Shown: positions 1 through 7,963, counted from the first letter of the stretch. The stretch is 32,484 bases of DNA from Paracoccaceae bacterium (GCA_947504705.1 CANNIA010000038.1:1-32484), one strand, 5' to 3'. The notes: generated by a model not told the origin, from the letters alone. A program made the numbers and translations.

Positions 1-2
1 CC

Positions 3-311
3 GAAAGGAGACGCATCAAACTGGAAACCATCCAAAACCGCCGCTTGAACCATCAGCGTCAAGCAGCATAACCTGAACCCGATGAGCCCGAACGATCCGC
101 TCCAGAATTAGGCCGCCTGTTCCAAATCATTCGACGACGGACACTTGAATGGTATTCCTGGGCTCCCAAGATGAAGTACAACAACAACGACCAAACGCTG
201 GACCCGCCGGGCCCGGAGGGTTCCTGGACCGGGACTCAGGTCGGGACCGAAATTGGCAATGGCAACGCGTGGTCTAACATTTGGGGTTTGAAGCTTACGT
301 GGGTGTTCTAG
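3..311 (+). pseudogene. Gene remnants at window edge, possibly a beta-barrel C-terminus
   Basis: One reading frame is open from the window edge to a TAA at 69-71 and encodes a short Arg/Lys/Gln-rich tail that could be the end of a transposase. The same frame is open again from 72 to a TAG at 309-311, with an internal ATG at 171 that would give 46 residues. The second piece is rich in W, G, N and T. It ends in a strand-like tail, GLKLTWVF, with alternating hydrophobic residues and a terminal Phe, as seen at the C-terminus of outer-membrane beta-barrels. No signal peptide or ribosome site is visible, so this is more likely the broken end of a larger gene than a complete small gene. The family is not recognised. 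Confidence 0.25.
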
Positions 312-448
312 GCATGGGATCTGTTAAGTCACTTACCGGTCTGGGAATTTATGGGTCATCGGTTGCCCAAAGTGGCGACAGCATAGTTGGATTCCCGCCC
401 TTCTTAGCGCACCTCCGCGCCAGAGCATTTCGCGGCTGATTGGCGGGA
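312..448. other. Intergenic stretch without recognisable gene
   Basis: Together with the degenerate sequence before it, this makes about 450 bases lacking an intact gene. It lies downstream of the lysR stop codon. No tRNA, clear terminator with a T-run, or repeat was seen. The long minus-strand reading frames here run into the lysR gene in other frames and have no independent support. Confidence 0.4.
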
Positions 449-1342
449 TCAGGTTGCAGCCTCGGCCAATAACCACTCTCGGAACACGCCTGCGTCCTTG
501 TGTCTGGCGCCCTTTTCCGGGGCGACAAGGAAGAATCCCTCTTCGATGGGAAGTTCCAGCGCGAAGGGTTTGACGAGGCGGCCGGAGGCAAGCTCGGTTT
601 CGATCAGCGAGGTGCGGCCAAGGGCGATGCCGCCGCCTTCGGCAGCGACGGCCATCGCCATCAGGGTGGTGTCGAACCAGAGGCCCCGACTTGCATCCAC
701 CCGACTGGCATCGACCCGCCCTGCCCCGGCTGCCGTCAGCCAACTGTCCCAGCCGTCCTGGTAGCCAAGGACGTGCAGGAGGCGTTCCTTCGCGAGATCG
801 GCGGGGGAGTGGAGGCGGGCGGCGATTTCGGGCAGGCAGAGGGGGATCAGGTGTTCTCGGTTCAGGCGGTCGGCGCGGAAGCCGGGCCAGGTGCCAAAGC
901 CATAGCGGATATCAAGGTCGAAGGTTTCGGCATCATATTCCTCGGCCCAGATAGAGGAGACGATCCTCACTTGCGTCTTGGGGTGGGCAGCGATGAAGCG
1001 CGGCAGGCGACGGGCAAGCCAGGTGGTGGCAAAGCCGATCATGACGCGGACGGAGAGGATGCCGGAGCGGTTGGCGCCAAAGACTTCAACCGTGCCGGCG
1101 GAGAGGCGTTCGAAGGCGTCGTTCACCTTGGGCAGATAGGCAGCCCCGGCCTTGGTCAGGGTCAGGCTGCGGGGGAGACGCTCGAAAAGGGGTTCGCGCA
1201 GGTAGTGTTCCAGAAGCTTGACCTGCTTCGAGATCGCGGCTTGGGTCAGGTTTAATTCCGCTGCGGCATTGGTGAAGGAAAGGTGGCGGGCAGAAGCCTC
1301 GAACGCGCGAAGCCATGGCAGGGGCGGCATCTGATGCGACAT
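449..1342 (-). CDS. LysR-family transcriptional regulator (GcvA-like)
   Basis: This is a 297-residue DNA-binding regulator of the usual LysR length. The N-terminal winged helix-turn-helix (about residues 8-67) has the GcvA-type signature: LRAFEASARHLSFTNAAAEL, then LTQAAISKQVKLLE and LFERLPRSLTLTKAG. The rest is the effector-binding domain, beginning near LSVRVMIGFATTWLARRLP. I chose the start at 1342 because GAAGAGG lies just upstream and the protein begins MSHQMPPLPW, typical of this subfamily. A longer open frame to 1423 adds only low-complexity Pro/Thr sequence. It is transcribed divergently from the acyl-CoA ligase gene at 1514 and is therefore the likely local regulator of the downstream catabolic genes. 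The inducer cannot be told from the sequence. Confidence 0.9.
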   Translation of the reverse strand: MSHQMPPLPWLRAFEASARHLSFTNAAAELNLTQAAISKQVKLLEHYLREPLFERLPRSLTLTKAGAAYLPKVNDAFERLSAGTVEVFGANRSGILSVRVMIGFATTWLARRLPRFIAAHPKTQVRIVSSIWAEEYDAETFDLDIRYGFGTWPGFRADRLNREHLIPLCLPEIAARLHSPADLAKERLLHVLGYQDGWDSWLTAAGAGRVDASRVDASRGLWFDTTLMAMAVAAEGGGIALGRTSLIETELASGRLVKPFALELPIEEGFFLVAPEKGARHKDAGVFREWLLAEAAT

Positions 1343-1513
1343 CGGCGGCCTCTTCGTTGGGGTTGGCGGGCGTGTAGCAGTCGGTGGCGGGCGGGAGTGG
1401 TCGGAAAGCGACGGCTGACCCACCTTGGGCGAAGCTTAGACTATGTTCTCGTCATGTGTAAGTTGGGCTTTGGCTTGGTAGTCTGGGTTGGTCGGCAAGG
1501 ACGGGGGGAAGGC
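1343..1513. promoter_or_regulatory. Divergent lysR / acyl-CoA ligase promoter region
   Basis: These 171 bases separate two divergent starts and should hold both promoters. An imperfect dyad, TTAGAC at 1436-1441 and GTGTAA at 1456-1461, matches in 5 of 6 positions with a 14-base spacer, and is a weak candidate for a LysR site. No convincing -35/-10 pair stood out. Confidence 0.35.
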
Positions 1514-3118
1514 ATGGACGGCAGGGGGTTTGGGCTGAACATCGGGCAGCTTCTGAAGACGCCGGTGGGGCGGAACCCGGAGCAGGTGGTGCATGACGGG
1601 GATGGCGGGGTTCAGACCTATCGCGACTTGCATGCGGGGATTGACCGGCTGGCGGCTGGGTTGACGCGGCTGGGGCTGGGGGTCGGGTCGACGGTTGCGG
1701 TGCTGGACTGGGATACGCCGCGCTATCTGCAGCTGTTCTTTGCGGTGCCGATGATAGGGGCGACCCTGCACACGGTGAATATTCGCCTCTCGCCGGAGCA
1801 GATCCTGTACACGATCAACCATGCGGAAGATTACGCGATCCTGTGTCATGAGGATTTCTTGCCCGTCCTGTTGCCGCTTTTGCCACGGGTGACGCGGGCG
1901 GCGAAGTTGATCCTTCTGACGGATCGCGAAGGGGCTGTGGTGCCGGAGGGGTTTCAGGGCGAATTGTCGGCGCTGATGGCGGCTGAGGGGCCGGGGTTTT
2001 CCTATCCTGACCTGCCAGAGGAGACCCGTGCGACGCTGTTTTATACGACAGGCACGACGGGCGATCCGAAGGGGGTCAGCTATAGCCACCGGCAGTTGGT
2101 GCTGCATACGCTGGCGGTGACGGCGGATCTGGGGACTGTGCCGGGCAAGGGCGGGATCAAGCGGGATGACGTCTATATGCCGATCACTCCGCTTTTTCAC
2201 GTGCATGGCTGGGGGTTTCCGTATCTGGCGACCTTTCTGGGGCTGAAGCAGGTTTATCCGGGGCGGTATGAGCCGTCGCGGCTGCTGGCGCTGATTGCCC
2301 AGCATGAGGTGACATTTTCGCATTGCGTGCCGACGATCCTTGCCATGCTTCTGGCGGCCCCCGAGGCGGCGGGGGCGGACCTTTCGCGCTGGAAGGTGCT
2401 GATCGGCGGGTCTGCCCTGCCCGAGGGGTTGGCGTTGCAGGCGCGGGCCAAGGGGATCGACATTCACGCGGCTTACGGGATGTCGGAGACCTGCCCGTTT
2501 GTCACCCATGCCGACATGGTGGCCAGTCAGTCCAGCGAGGAGATCGGCATTCGCACCGCCACCGGGCGGCCCGCGGCGATGGTTGAAGTGCGGGTGGTGG
2601 ACCTGGAGATGCGGGATGTGGCCCATGACGGGCGCACGACCGGTGAAGTGATCGCCCGCGCGCCGTGGTTGACGCATGGCTATCTGCGCAATGCGGCGGG
2701 GACGGCGGAGTTGTGGGCCGGGGGTTGGATGCATACCGGCGATGTGGGGCACATGGCCCCGGACGGGACGCTGCGGATCACCGACCGGTTGAAGGATGTG
2801 ATCAAGTCGGGCGGGGAATGGGTGTCCTCGCTGGCATTGGAGAGCATTGCCTCGACGGTGCCGGGGGTGCGCGAGGTGGCGGCGGTGGGCGTGCCGGACG
2901 CGCGTTGGGGGGAACGGCCGGTACTGGTTGCGGTGGTTGAGGGAGAGGTGGAACCGGCGATCCGAGCGCGGTTGATGGCGGCAGTGACGGCGGGCGATTT
3001 GCCGAAATGGGCGGTGCCGGAGCGGATTTGCCGGGTGGGGGCGATCCCGAAAACCTCGGTCGGGAAGCTGGACAAGAAGCGCATCAGGGCGATGCTGGCC
3101 TCGGGCGAGATTGGCTGA
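1514..3118 (+). CDS. AMP-forming acyl-CoA ligase (fatty-acyl/DmdB-like)
   Basis: This 534-residue enzyme of the ANL superfamily activates a carboxylic acid with ATP to an acyl-adenylate and then to acyl-CoA. The phosphate-binding motif TTGTTGDPKG follows Tyr177, the A5 motif YGMSETCPF starts near residue 321, the hinge region reads WMHTGDVGH and then TDRLKDVIKSGGEWVSS, and the catalytic lysine motif PKTSVGKLDKKRI is near the C-terminus. I chose ATG 1514 because GGGGGAAGG precedes it and MDGRGFGLN fits family N-termini; the open frame to 1283 overlaps lysR antisense. The closest recognised relatives are medium/long-chain acyl-CoA ligases and 3-methylmercaptopropionyl-CoA ligase (DmdB). The gene leads the set under the divergent LysR regulator. 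Substrate is unknown; feruloyl- or methylthiopropionyl-type acids would both fit the neighbours. Confidence 0.9.
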   Translation: MDGRGFGLNIGQLLKTPVGRNPEQVVHDGDGGVQTYRDLHAGIDRLAAGLTRLGLGVGSTVAVLDWDTPRYLQLFFAVPMIGATLHTVNIRLSPEQILYTINHAEDYAILCHEDFLPVLLPLLPRVTRAAKLILLTDREGAVVPEGFQGELSALMAAEGPGFSYPDLPEETRATLFYTTGTTGDPKGVSYSHRQLVLHTLAVTADLGTVPGKGGIKRDDVYMPITPLFHVHGWGFPYLATFLGLKQVYPGRYEPSRLLALIAQHEVTFSHCVPTILAMLLAAPEAAGADLSRWKVLIGGSALPEGLALQARAKGIDIHAAYGMSETCPFVTHADMVASQSSEEIGIRTATGRPAAMVEVRVVDLEMRDVAHDGRTTGEVIARAPWLTHGYLRNAAGTAELWAGGWMHTGDVGHMAPDGTLRITDRLKDVIKSGGEWVSSLALESIASTVPGVREVAAVGVPDARWGERPVLVAVVEGEVEPAIRARLMAAVTAGDLPKWAVPERICRVGAIPKTSVGKLDKKRIRAMLASGEIG

Positions 3119-3199
3119 GACCAACGATGCCATGACGAAAAGGATGCCATAGCCGGAAAAGCGGTCATTTGCGCAAGCTTTGGGCTTGGGGTCAAATCT

Positions 3200-3230
3200 G
3201 GGAACGCGGTCAGGTTCTGATCGTGTTCCC
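3200..3230 (+). promoter_or_regulatory. Long hairpin/dyad between ligase and esterase genes
   Basis: The arms GGGAACGCGGTCAG (3200-3213) and CTGATCGTGTTCCC (3217-3230) are complementary at 12 of 14 positions with a 3-base loop. In RNA both mismatches become G-U pairs, so the whole 14-bp stem can form. No T-run follows, so it is not a standard intrinsic terminator. It could be an mRNA-stabilising or processing structure, or a dimeric operator for the esterase operon. Confidence 0.5.
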
Positions 3231-3307
3231 CGCCGGTCAGACGGCAGACCTTTCCGCCGATGGGCCAACCCGAACATCTGCGGGCATTTGCAACGGGAAC
3301 CAGAAAA

Positions 3308-3324
3308 GGAGTGAGGACACGTTG
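3308..3324 (+). promoter_or_regulatory. Ribosome site selecting a TTG start for the esterase
   Basis: GGAG at 3308-3311 is 10 bases before TTG 3322 but 22 bases before the first ATG of the signal peptide at 3334. Spacing favours TTG as the start; both choices leave the signal peptide intact. Confidence 0.5.
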
Positions 3325-4386
3325 AACCAAAAAATGACCCGCTTTGGCGCACTTGCGGCAGTGATGACTCTTTCCGCTGTGCCCGCCTTGGCCGAACGGC
3401 CCAGCGCCGGTTGCGGCAGTGCCAGCCCGGCAAGCGGGGTTTATCAGATCGCCGATGGGGCGCTGACCCGGACCTACCGGATGCATGTGCCTGCGGGCCT
3501 TGATGCCGCGAAACCTGCGCCGCTGGCGTTGATTTTTCATGGCTGGGGCGGGGATGAGAATGAATTCCTTGCGGACCCGGTGGTCACGGGCGAGGCGGAT
3601 CGGCTAGGCTTTATCCTTGTCGCCCCGCGCGGGGCTGGATCGGAAGCGCCGGACAATAGCTATAATTCCTGGACCTTTGACGGTTCGGCCACCGGTGTCG
3701 GTGTTGACGGCAGGCCGGTCTGTGATGGGGCAGAAGGTGAGGCCAAGACGAATTATGCCTATCCCTCCTGCGGTCCGGTAGGCGAGGGGGTGGCGCAGAA
3801 CGGCTGTTCCTGGACCCAGTGCCAGACCGATGACGTGGGTTTTGTCACGACGCTGATCGACGAGATTGGCAAGACCGCCTGTGTCGACCTAGACCGGGTC
3901 TTTGCCACCGGCGGATCGAATGGCGGCATGTTCACCTGGGGGTTGGGGCAAACCGGGCAGACGGCCATGGCCCTGCGGGCGATTGCGCCGATTGTCGGTC
4001 TGCCGCATCAGGGCGACCTTGCGCCCCCTGCCCGCCCGGATGGCCTTCCGGTTCTGGTGATCACCGGCAATCAGGACCCAACCGTTCCGCCGGGTGTTTG
4101 GGAAGACCCCGGCATGTCGACCACCGCCGACACTGATCTTTATCATTATACCGGGGCCACCGGCATCACCCGCGCCTGGGCCGAGGCGCAGGGCTGCAAG
4201 ACCGATGTCGCCGCCGCCCCGGTGGAGTTCGGGGCCGAAGGCATGGATTGCCGCAGCTACTGCGCCGCCGATGGGTCGGGCCTGCCCCCGGTTCTCGATT
4301 GCCGGGCCGACATGGAGCACGACTATGCCTTGGCCAAGAGCTGGCCCATGGTCCTTGATTTCTTCAATCGCCAGCCACCGCGCTGA
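3322..4386 (+). CDS. Secreted CE1/PHB-depolymerase-like esterase
   Basis: This 354-residue exported alpha/beta hydrolase of the LpqC / polyhydroxybutyrate depolymerase / feruloyl esterase family begins with a Sec signal peptide, MTRFGALAAVMTLSAVPALA. The oxyanion region LIFHGWGGDENEF is followed by the nucleophile elbow GGSNGGM with Ser199. Asp252 sits in ITGNQDPTVPP and His333 in DMEHDYAL, completing a Ser-Asp-His triad. Many cysteines (GCGS, PVCDG, PSCGP, NGCSWTQC, CRSYCA) suggest disulfides, which fits a periplasmic or secreted enzyme. The stop is only 18 bases before the DmdA-like gene, so the two are probably cotranscribed. The family hydrolyses esters such as feruloyl-polysaccharides or polyhydroxyalkanoates, and the substrate here cannot be fixed. 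Confidence 0.85.
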   Translation: MNQKMTRFGALAAVMTLSAVPALAERPSAGCGSASPASGVYQIADGALTRTYRMHVPAGLDAAKPAPLALIFHGWGGDENEFLADPVVTGEADRLGFILVAPRGAGSEAPDNSYNSWTFDGSATGVGVDGRPVCDGAEGEAKTNYAYPSCGPVGEGVAQNGCSWTQCQTDDVGFVTTLIDEIGKTACVDLDRVFATGGSNGGMFTWGLGQTGQTAMALRAIAPIVGLPHQGDLAPPARPDGLPVLVITGNQDPTVPPGVWEDPGMSTTADTDLYHYTGATGITRAWAEAQGCKTDVAAAPVEFGAEGMDCRSYCAADGSGLPPVLDCRADMEHDYALAKSWPMVLDFFNRQPPR

Positions 4387-4404
4387 GCCAAACCGGAGCC
4401 TATC

Positions 4405-5508
4405 TTGTACGGTATCACCCCTTCGGCCCGCCTGCGCCCCTCGCCGTTTTACGAGGCGACTGTGAAGGAAGGCGTTTGCGCCTTTACCACCTATAACCAC
4501 ATGCTGATGCCGACATCCTATGGCAAGCCGCTGGAGGAGTACTGGCGGCTGATCAACGGCGTCAGCCAGTGGGATGTGGCGGTTGAGCGGCAAGTGCAAC
4601 TGAAGGGGCCGGATGCGGGGCGGTTGGCGCAAATCCTTGCCCCGCGCGATCTGTCAAAGCAGAATGTGGGACAGGGGAAATATGTGCCCCTGTGCAACCA
4701 TCAGGGCGTGCTGATCAACGATCCGATCTGCCTGAAGCTGGCGGATGATCTGTACTGGCTGTCGATTGCGGATTCGAACATCTGGTTCTGGGCCGGGGCG
4801 ATTGCCGCCGAGCGGGGGTTGCGGGTTGAGGTGTCGGAGCCGGACGTCTCGCCCATGGCGATTCAGGGGCCAAAGGCCGAGGACGTGGTGGCTGCGGTCT
4901 GCGGCGACTGGGTGCGGGGTCTGAAATACTTCTGGTTCAAGGAGACCGAGATCAACGGCATTCCGGTGGTGGTGCAACGGTCGGGTTGGTCCAAGCAGGG
5001 CGGGTTCGAAATCTATCTGCGGGATGGCTCCAATGGGACCGAGTTGTGGAACATCTTCCGCGAGGCGGGGGCACCTTGGGGGATCGGGCCGGGCAATCCG
5101 AACTGGTCAGAGCGGGTGGAGTCGGGGCTGGTCTCCTTTGGCGGCGACAGCGACGGGACCACGAACCCCTATGAGGTGCGGATGGGCAAGTATGTCGACC
5201 TTGACGTGCCTGACGACACCATCGGCATTCAGGCCCTGCGTCGGATTGCGGCCGAGGGGCCAAGGCGGCATTCGCTGGGGATCATTCTGGATGCGGGTGA
5301 TCCGGTGACGCCGGGGTTCCTGTGGAACCCGATTTACAACGACGGGGCAAAGGTCGGTGATCTGACGAACTGCGTTTTCTCGATCCGGGTGCAGAAAAAC
5401 CTTGGCTTTGCGTTGATTTCTACTGCGTGCAAGGTCGGGGATCGGGTCGAGGCATTGGTGGCTGGCAAGATGGAACCCGGCCAACTTGTGGAGATGCCGT
5501 TCCTATGA
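4405..5508 (+). CDS. DmdA/GcvT-family tetrahydrofolate-dependent demethylase
   Basis: This 367-residue protein belongs to the aminomethyltransferase fold that moves a methyl group from a substrate to tetrahydrofolate. Family blocks resembling dimethylsulfoniopropionate demethylase include YNHMLMPT, WDVAVERQV, YVPLCNHQG, NDPICLKL, EPDVSPMAIQGPKAED, RSGWSKQGGFEIYL (from Arg192) and ERVESGLVSFGGD. The C-terminal domain (from about NPYEVRMGKYVDL) departs from DmdA as I remember it. Length fits DmdA better than the roughly 460-residue O-demethylases LigM/DesA. The start is TTG 4405, supported by GGAG at 4395-4398. It lies 18 bases after the esterase gene and 61 before the first small helical protein. 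Methyl donor could be DMSP, another onium compound or a methoxy-aromatic acid; DMSP demethylase is an inference only. Confidence 0.75.
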   Translation: MYGITPSARLRPSPFYEATVKEGVCAFTTYNHMLMPTSYGKPLEEYWRLINGVSQWDVAVERQVQLKGPDAGRLAQILAPRDLSKQNVGQGKYVPLCNHQGVLINDPICLKLADDLYWLSIADSNIWFWAGAIAAERGLRVEVSEPDVSPMAIQGPKAEDVVAAVCGDWVRGLKYFWFKETEINGIPVVVQRSGWSKQGGFEIYLRDGSNGTELWNIFREAGAPWGIGPGNPNWSERVESGLVSFGGDSDGTTNPYEVRMGKYVDLDVPDDTIGIQALRRIAAEGPRRHSLGIILDAGDPVTPGFLWNPIYNDGAKVGDLTNCVFSIRVQKNLGFALISTACKVGDRVEALVAGKMEPGQLVEMPFL

Positions 5509-5569
5509 GCCCAGGTTTTCTTGAGAGGCGCTACTGGAAAGGCCCGCCGGCGCGGAAAGGCTGTAGCCA

Positions 5570-6079
5570 ATGACCATTGTTGCACGGACATTCGCGACCT
5601 TCGCCGAAGGCTTTGCCCTTTCATATGCGGACGAGGTTTCGGGCGAAACCTACTTCGCAACTTTCGCAACAGCCGAACCCGACCCGAGACGCGCCGCAAT
5701 CTGGGAAAAGATCGCCCTCATCGAAAACCGCATGGAAGCGGCCCTGCGTCCCTTGGCAAAGGCCCTTGGCGTGATCCCGCCCGACCTTGCCGCCCTCCGC
5801 CAGTCCGGGCGAGAGGAAGCCCTCGCCAATCCCATTCAGTCCTGGGAGGCGGCGATGGAGGAGATGGTCCGCGAATATCCGGCTTATCTGGACGAATTCG
5901 CCGGGCTGAAAGTCATTGCGCCACAAGAGGCGTTCGATGTCATGGACCTGCTATATGCGCACGAAGTGGCCATGATCGACTTTGCCAAGTTGGAGATTGC
6001 GGGAAGTCGCGACTCCGGCGCACCGCTGGATGCCTTTTTGGCGCAGTTACAGAATGGGCCGGACGGACATATCCAATGA
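5570..6079 (+). CDS. Small helical, ferritin-like protein, copy 1
   Basis: This 169-residue acidic, all-helical-looking protein has no signal peptide. Glutamates and a His-Glu pair sit in four predicted helices: DEVSGETYFATF (Glu22, Glu26), KIALIENRMEAALRPL (Glu52), EEMVREYPAYLDEF and LLYAHEVAMIDFAKLE (His131, Glu132, Glu142). That pattern resembles a diiron four-helix bundle of the ferritin/rubrerythrin type, but I do not recognise the exact family and metal binding is an inference. It is the paralogue of the next gene, sharing about half of its positions by eye, and its stop overlaps the next start as ATGA at 6076-6079. The operon position between the methyltransferase and the aminotransferase suggests a role in the same pathway, for example as an oxygenase-like or accessory subunit. 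Confidence 0.7.
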   Translation: MTIVARTFATFAEGFALSYADEVSGETYFATFATAEPDPRRAAIWEKIALIENRMEAALRPLAKALGVIPPDLAALRQSGREEALANPIQSWEAAMEEMVREYPAYLDEFAGLKVIAPQEAFDVMDLLYAHEVAMIDFAKLEIAGSRDSGAPLDAFLAQLQNGPDGHIQ

Positions 6080-6594
6080 ATGCCAAAGCGCGTCAGTTCG
6101 ACAGCTTTGATGCGGCTTTCGCGATGGCCTTTGAAGAGGAGGTCTCGGGCGAGACCTTCTTTGCGGCTTTGGGCGAGACCGAGCCCGATCCGCTCAGGGC
6201 GGCGCTTTGGGTGAAGGTGGCGTTGATCGAAAATCGCACGGTTGCGGCGCTGCGCCCTTTGGCCGAGGCCTTGGGCGTCACGCCCACCGATGAGGCCGAA
6301 GTGCGGCGGATTGGGCGCGATCAGGCGCGCGAGTGGCAGGCGCTGCCCTTTGCCGAGGTCATGGCGATCATGGTGCGGGAATATCCTTCTGGTTATCTAG
6401 CGGAGTTCAAGGCGATGTTGCCCGTCGCGCCGCCCAATGCGAAGCGCGCGGTCCAGTTGTTGATTGACCACGAAGCTGCGATTATCGATATGGCACGGGC
6501 CGAGCTTGCAGGCACCCCGGACCCTGCGGCGCCACTTGACGCTTATCTGTCCGGGCTCATGGATTGGACCCTTGGAGAACAGCGTGTCAGCTAG
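6076..6594 (+). CDS. Small helical, ferritin-like protein, copy 2
   Basis: This 172-residue paralogue of the preceding protein starts at the ATG of the ATGA overlap. Shared blocks are EEVSGETFFAAL, TEPDPLRAALW, KVALIENRTVAALRPLAEAL, MVREYPSGYLAEF, LLIDHEAAIIDMARAEL and AGTPDPAAPLDAYLSGL. All candidate metal-ligand positions of copy 1 (the two Glu of EVSGE, Glu of IENR, the His-Glu pair) are kept, so selection on those residues is likely. The two genes look like an old tandem duplication, and the products may form a heterodimer. Its stop lies 11 bases inside the aminotransferase gene, so translation is probably coupled. Function not recognised; a ferritin-like fold is my best guess. Confidence 0.7.
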   Translation: MNAKARQFDSFDAAFAMAFEEEVSGETFFAALGETEPDPLRAALWVKVALIENRTVAALRPLAEALGVTPTDEAEVRRIGRDQAREWQALPFAEVMAIMVREYPSGYLAEFKAMLPVAPPNAKRAVQLLIDHEAAIIDMARAELAGTPDPAAPLDAYLSGLMDWTLGEQRVS

Positions 6595-7963
6595 CCCGAC
6601 GATTGACGCCATACCCGGCCTGAACATGGCGCGACTTTCCGCCCTGCTTGCCGCCGAGACAGATGCCTTTCACCGCGATCGCCCGAAATCCGCCGCGCTG
6701 TTGGAGCGGGGGCGCAAGGTCATGCCCGATGGCGTTCCGATGGCCTGGATGACGGGTCTTTTCGACCATCTTCCGCCGTTCTTCGCCGGCGGGACCGGCG
6801 CGCGGTTGACCGATGCCGACGGGCATTCCTACATCGATTTCAACCTCGCCGACCTGTCGAATACGGTTGGCTACGGAGATACAGCCCCTGCACGTGCTGT
6901 GGCCCGGGCGGCGATGACCGGACCGCAGGCGCTGCTTCCGACCGAAGCCTCGATTACCTTGGCCGAACGCTTGGCCCAACGCACCGGCATGCCGTTCTGG
7001 CAGCACACCATCTCGGCCTCGTCGGCCAATACCGAGGTTTTCCGGATCGGGCGCGTGATGACGGGCAAGCCGAAAATCGTCATGTTCCACGGCGGCTATC
7101 ATGGCCATGTGGACCAGACCATGGTCGAGCTTGGCGCAGATGGAGCGGCTGAGGTCTATTCGCTTGGGCCGCCGCCAAGCCTGACGCGCGATACGATTCC
7201 GCTGCCGTTCAACGATCTGGAGGCCCTGCGCCGGTCGCTTGCCGCCAAGGACGTTGCCGTGGTGATTGCCGAGCCCGCGATGACCAATTGCGCGCTGGTC
7301 CTTCCCGACCCCGGTTTCCTTGAGGAAGCCTGCCGTTTGTCGCGTGCCGCCGGGGCGCTTTTTGTGCTGGACGAAACCCATACCTGGCAAATGGCCCATG
7401 GTGGGTTCAAGCGGAAAATGCGTCTGGACTGCGATGTCCTGACCCTTGGCAAGGGTCTTGGCAGCGGGATCGCCCTTGGGCTTTACGGCATGACCGCACC
7501 GATTGCTGCGTGGCTGGCCACGCATCGCGACGGCAGTGCAAGTGGTGACAAGGGCATCGCAACGGGCGGCACGCTTTACGGCAACCCGCTTTCCACAGCC
7601 GCCGCGTTGTCGATGCTGGACGACGTCCAGACCGAGGCAGCCTATGACCGCATCGCCAAGCTGGGCACCCGGCTTTCGGACGGGATCGACTCCCTCATCC
7701 TCCGCCACGGTCTGCCCTGGCGCGCCTTTCGCTATGGGCCCCGGTCAGGCTTTTGCCTGACGCCGGATTTTCCACGCGGTGGGACCGAGGCCGCTGCCTC
7801 GACCCATCGGCCCTTTGCCGCCGCCCGCCGGGCCTTCATGGCCAATCGCGGCATCTGGGAGGCGATTTACAGCGCCGGGCCGCAGGTCGGCTTTGCCCAT
7901 GACGACGCGGACATCGATCACTATCTTTCCGTTGCTGACGACTTCCTGGATCAGGTCACCTGA
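6584..7963 (+). CDS. Class III PLP aminotransferase (glutamate-semialdehyde-aminomutase-like)
   Basis: This 459-residue pyridoxal-phosphate enzyme belongs to the class III/omega group. Visible family features are the substrate/cofactor region TISASSANTEVFRIGRVMTGK, the HGGYHGHVD loop, the acidic pair in LDETHTWQMAHGG (Asp263) and the Schiff-base lysine Lys290 in LTLGKGLGSG. The DETHT variant in place of the usual DEV.TG is typical of aspartate-aminotransferase-family proteins related to glutamate-1-semialdehyde aminomutase. I chose GTG 6584 because GGAG at 6574-6577 precedes it by 6 bases; the open frame to 6464 would lie deep inside the previous gene. The context points to catabolism, such as transamination of an omega- or beta-amino acid, rather than haem synthesis. 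Confidence 0.85.
   Translation: MSASPTIDAIPGLNMARLSALLAAETDAFHRDRPKSAALLERGRKVMPDGVPMAWMTGLFDHLPPFFAGGTGARLTDADGHSYIDFNLADLSNTVGYGDTAPARAVARAAMTGPQALLPTEASITLAERLAQRTGMPFWQHTISASSANTEVFRIGRVMTGKPKIVMFHGGYHGHVDQTMVELGADGAAEVYSLGPPPSLTRDTIPLPFNDLEALRRSLAAKDVAVVIAEPAMTNCALVLPDPGFLEEACRLSRAAGALFVLDETHTWQMAHGGFKRKMRLDCDVLTLGKGLGSGIALGLYGMTAPIAAWLATHRDGSASGDKGIATGGTLYGNPLSTAAALSMLDDVQTEAAYDRIAKLGTRLSDGIDSLILRHGLPWRAFRYGPRSGFCLTPDFPRGGTEAAASTHRPFAAARRAFMANRGIWEAIYSAGPQVGFAHDDADIDHYLSVADDFLDQVT

Noticed and set aside
1283-1513. Longer N-terminus of the acyl-CoA ligase
   Set aside because: It overlaps the start of the lysR gene on the other strand, shows no family similarity, and a good ribosome site lies before ATG 1514.
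1436-3433. 665-codon minus-strand open frame over the acyl-CoA ligase
   Set aside because: It is antisense to a clear ligase gene and rich in Arg/Pro/His, as expected for a shadow frame in high-GC DNA.
4405-5508. Calling the gene gcvT or dmdA outright
   Set aside because: No gcvH/gcvP neighbours exist, and the C-terminal half differs from DmdA; only family level is supported.
6584-7963. Aminotransferase as hemL (tetrapyrrole synthesis)
   Set aside because: It has the DETHT variant and a catabolic gene context; housekeeping glutamate-semialdehyde aminomutase is not expected here.
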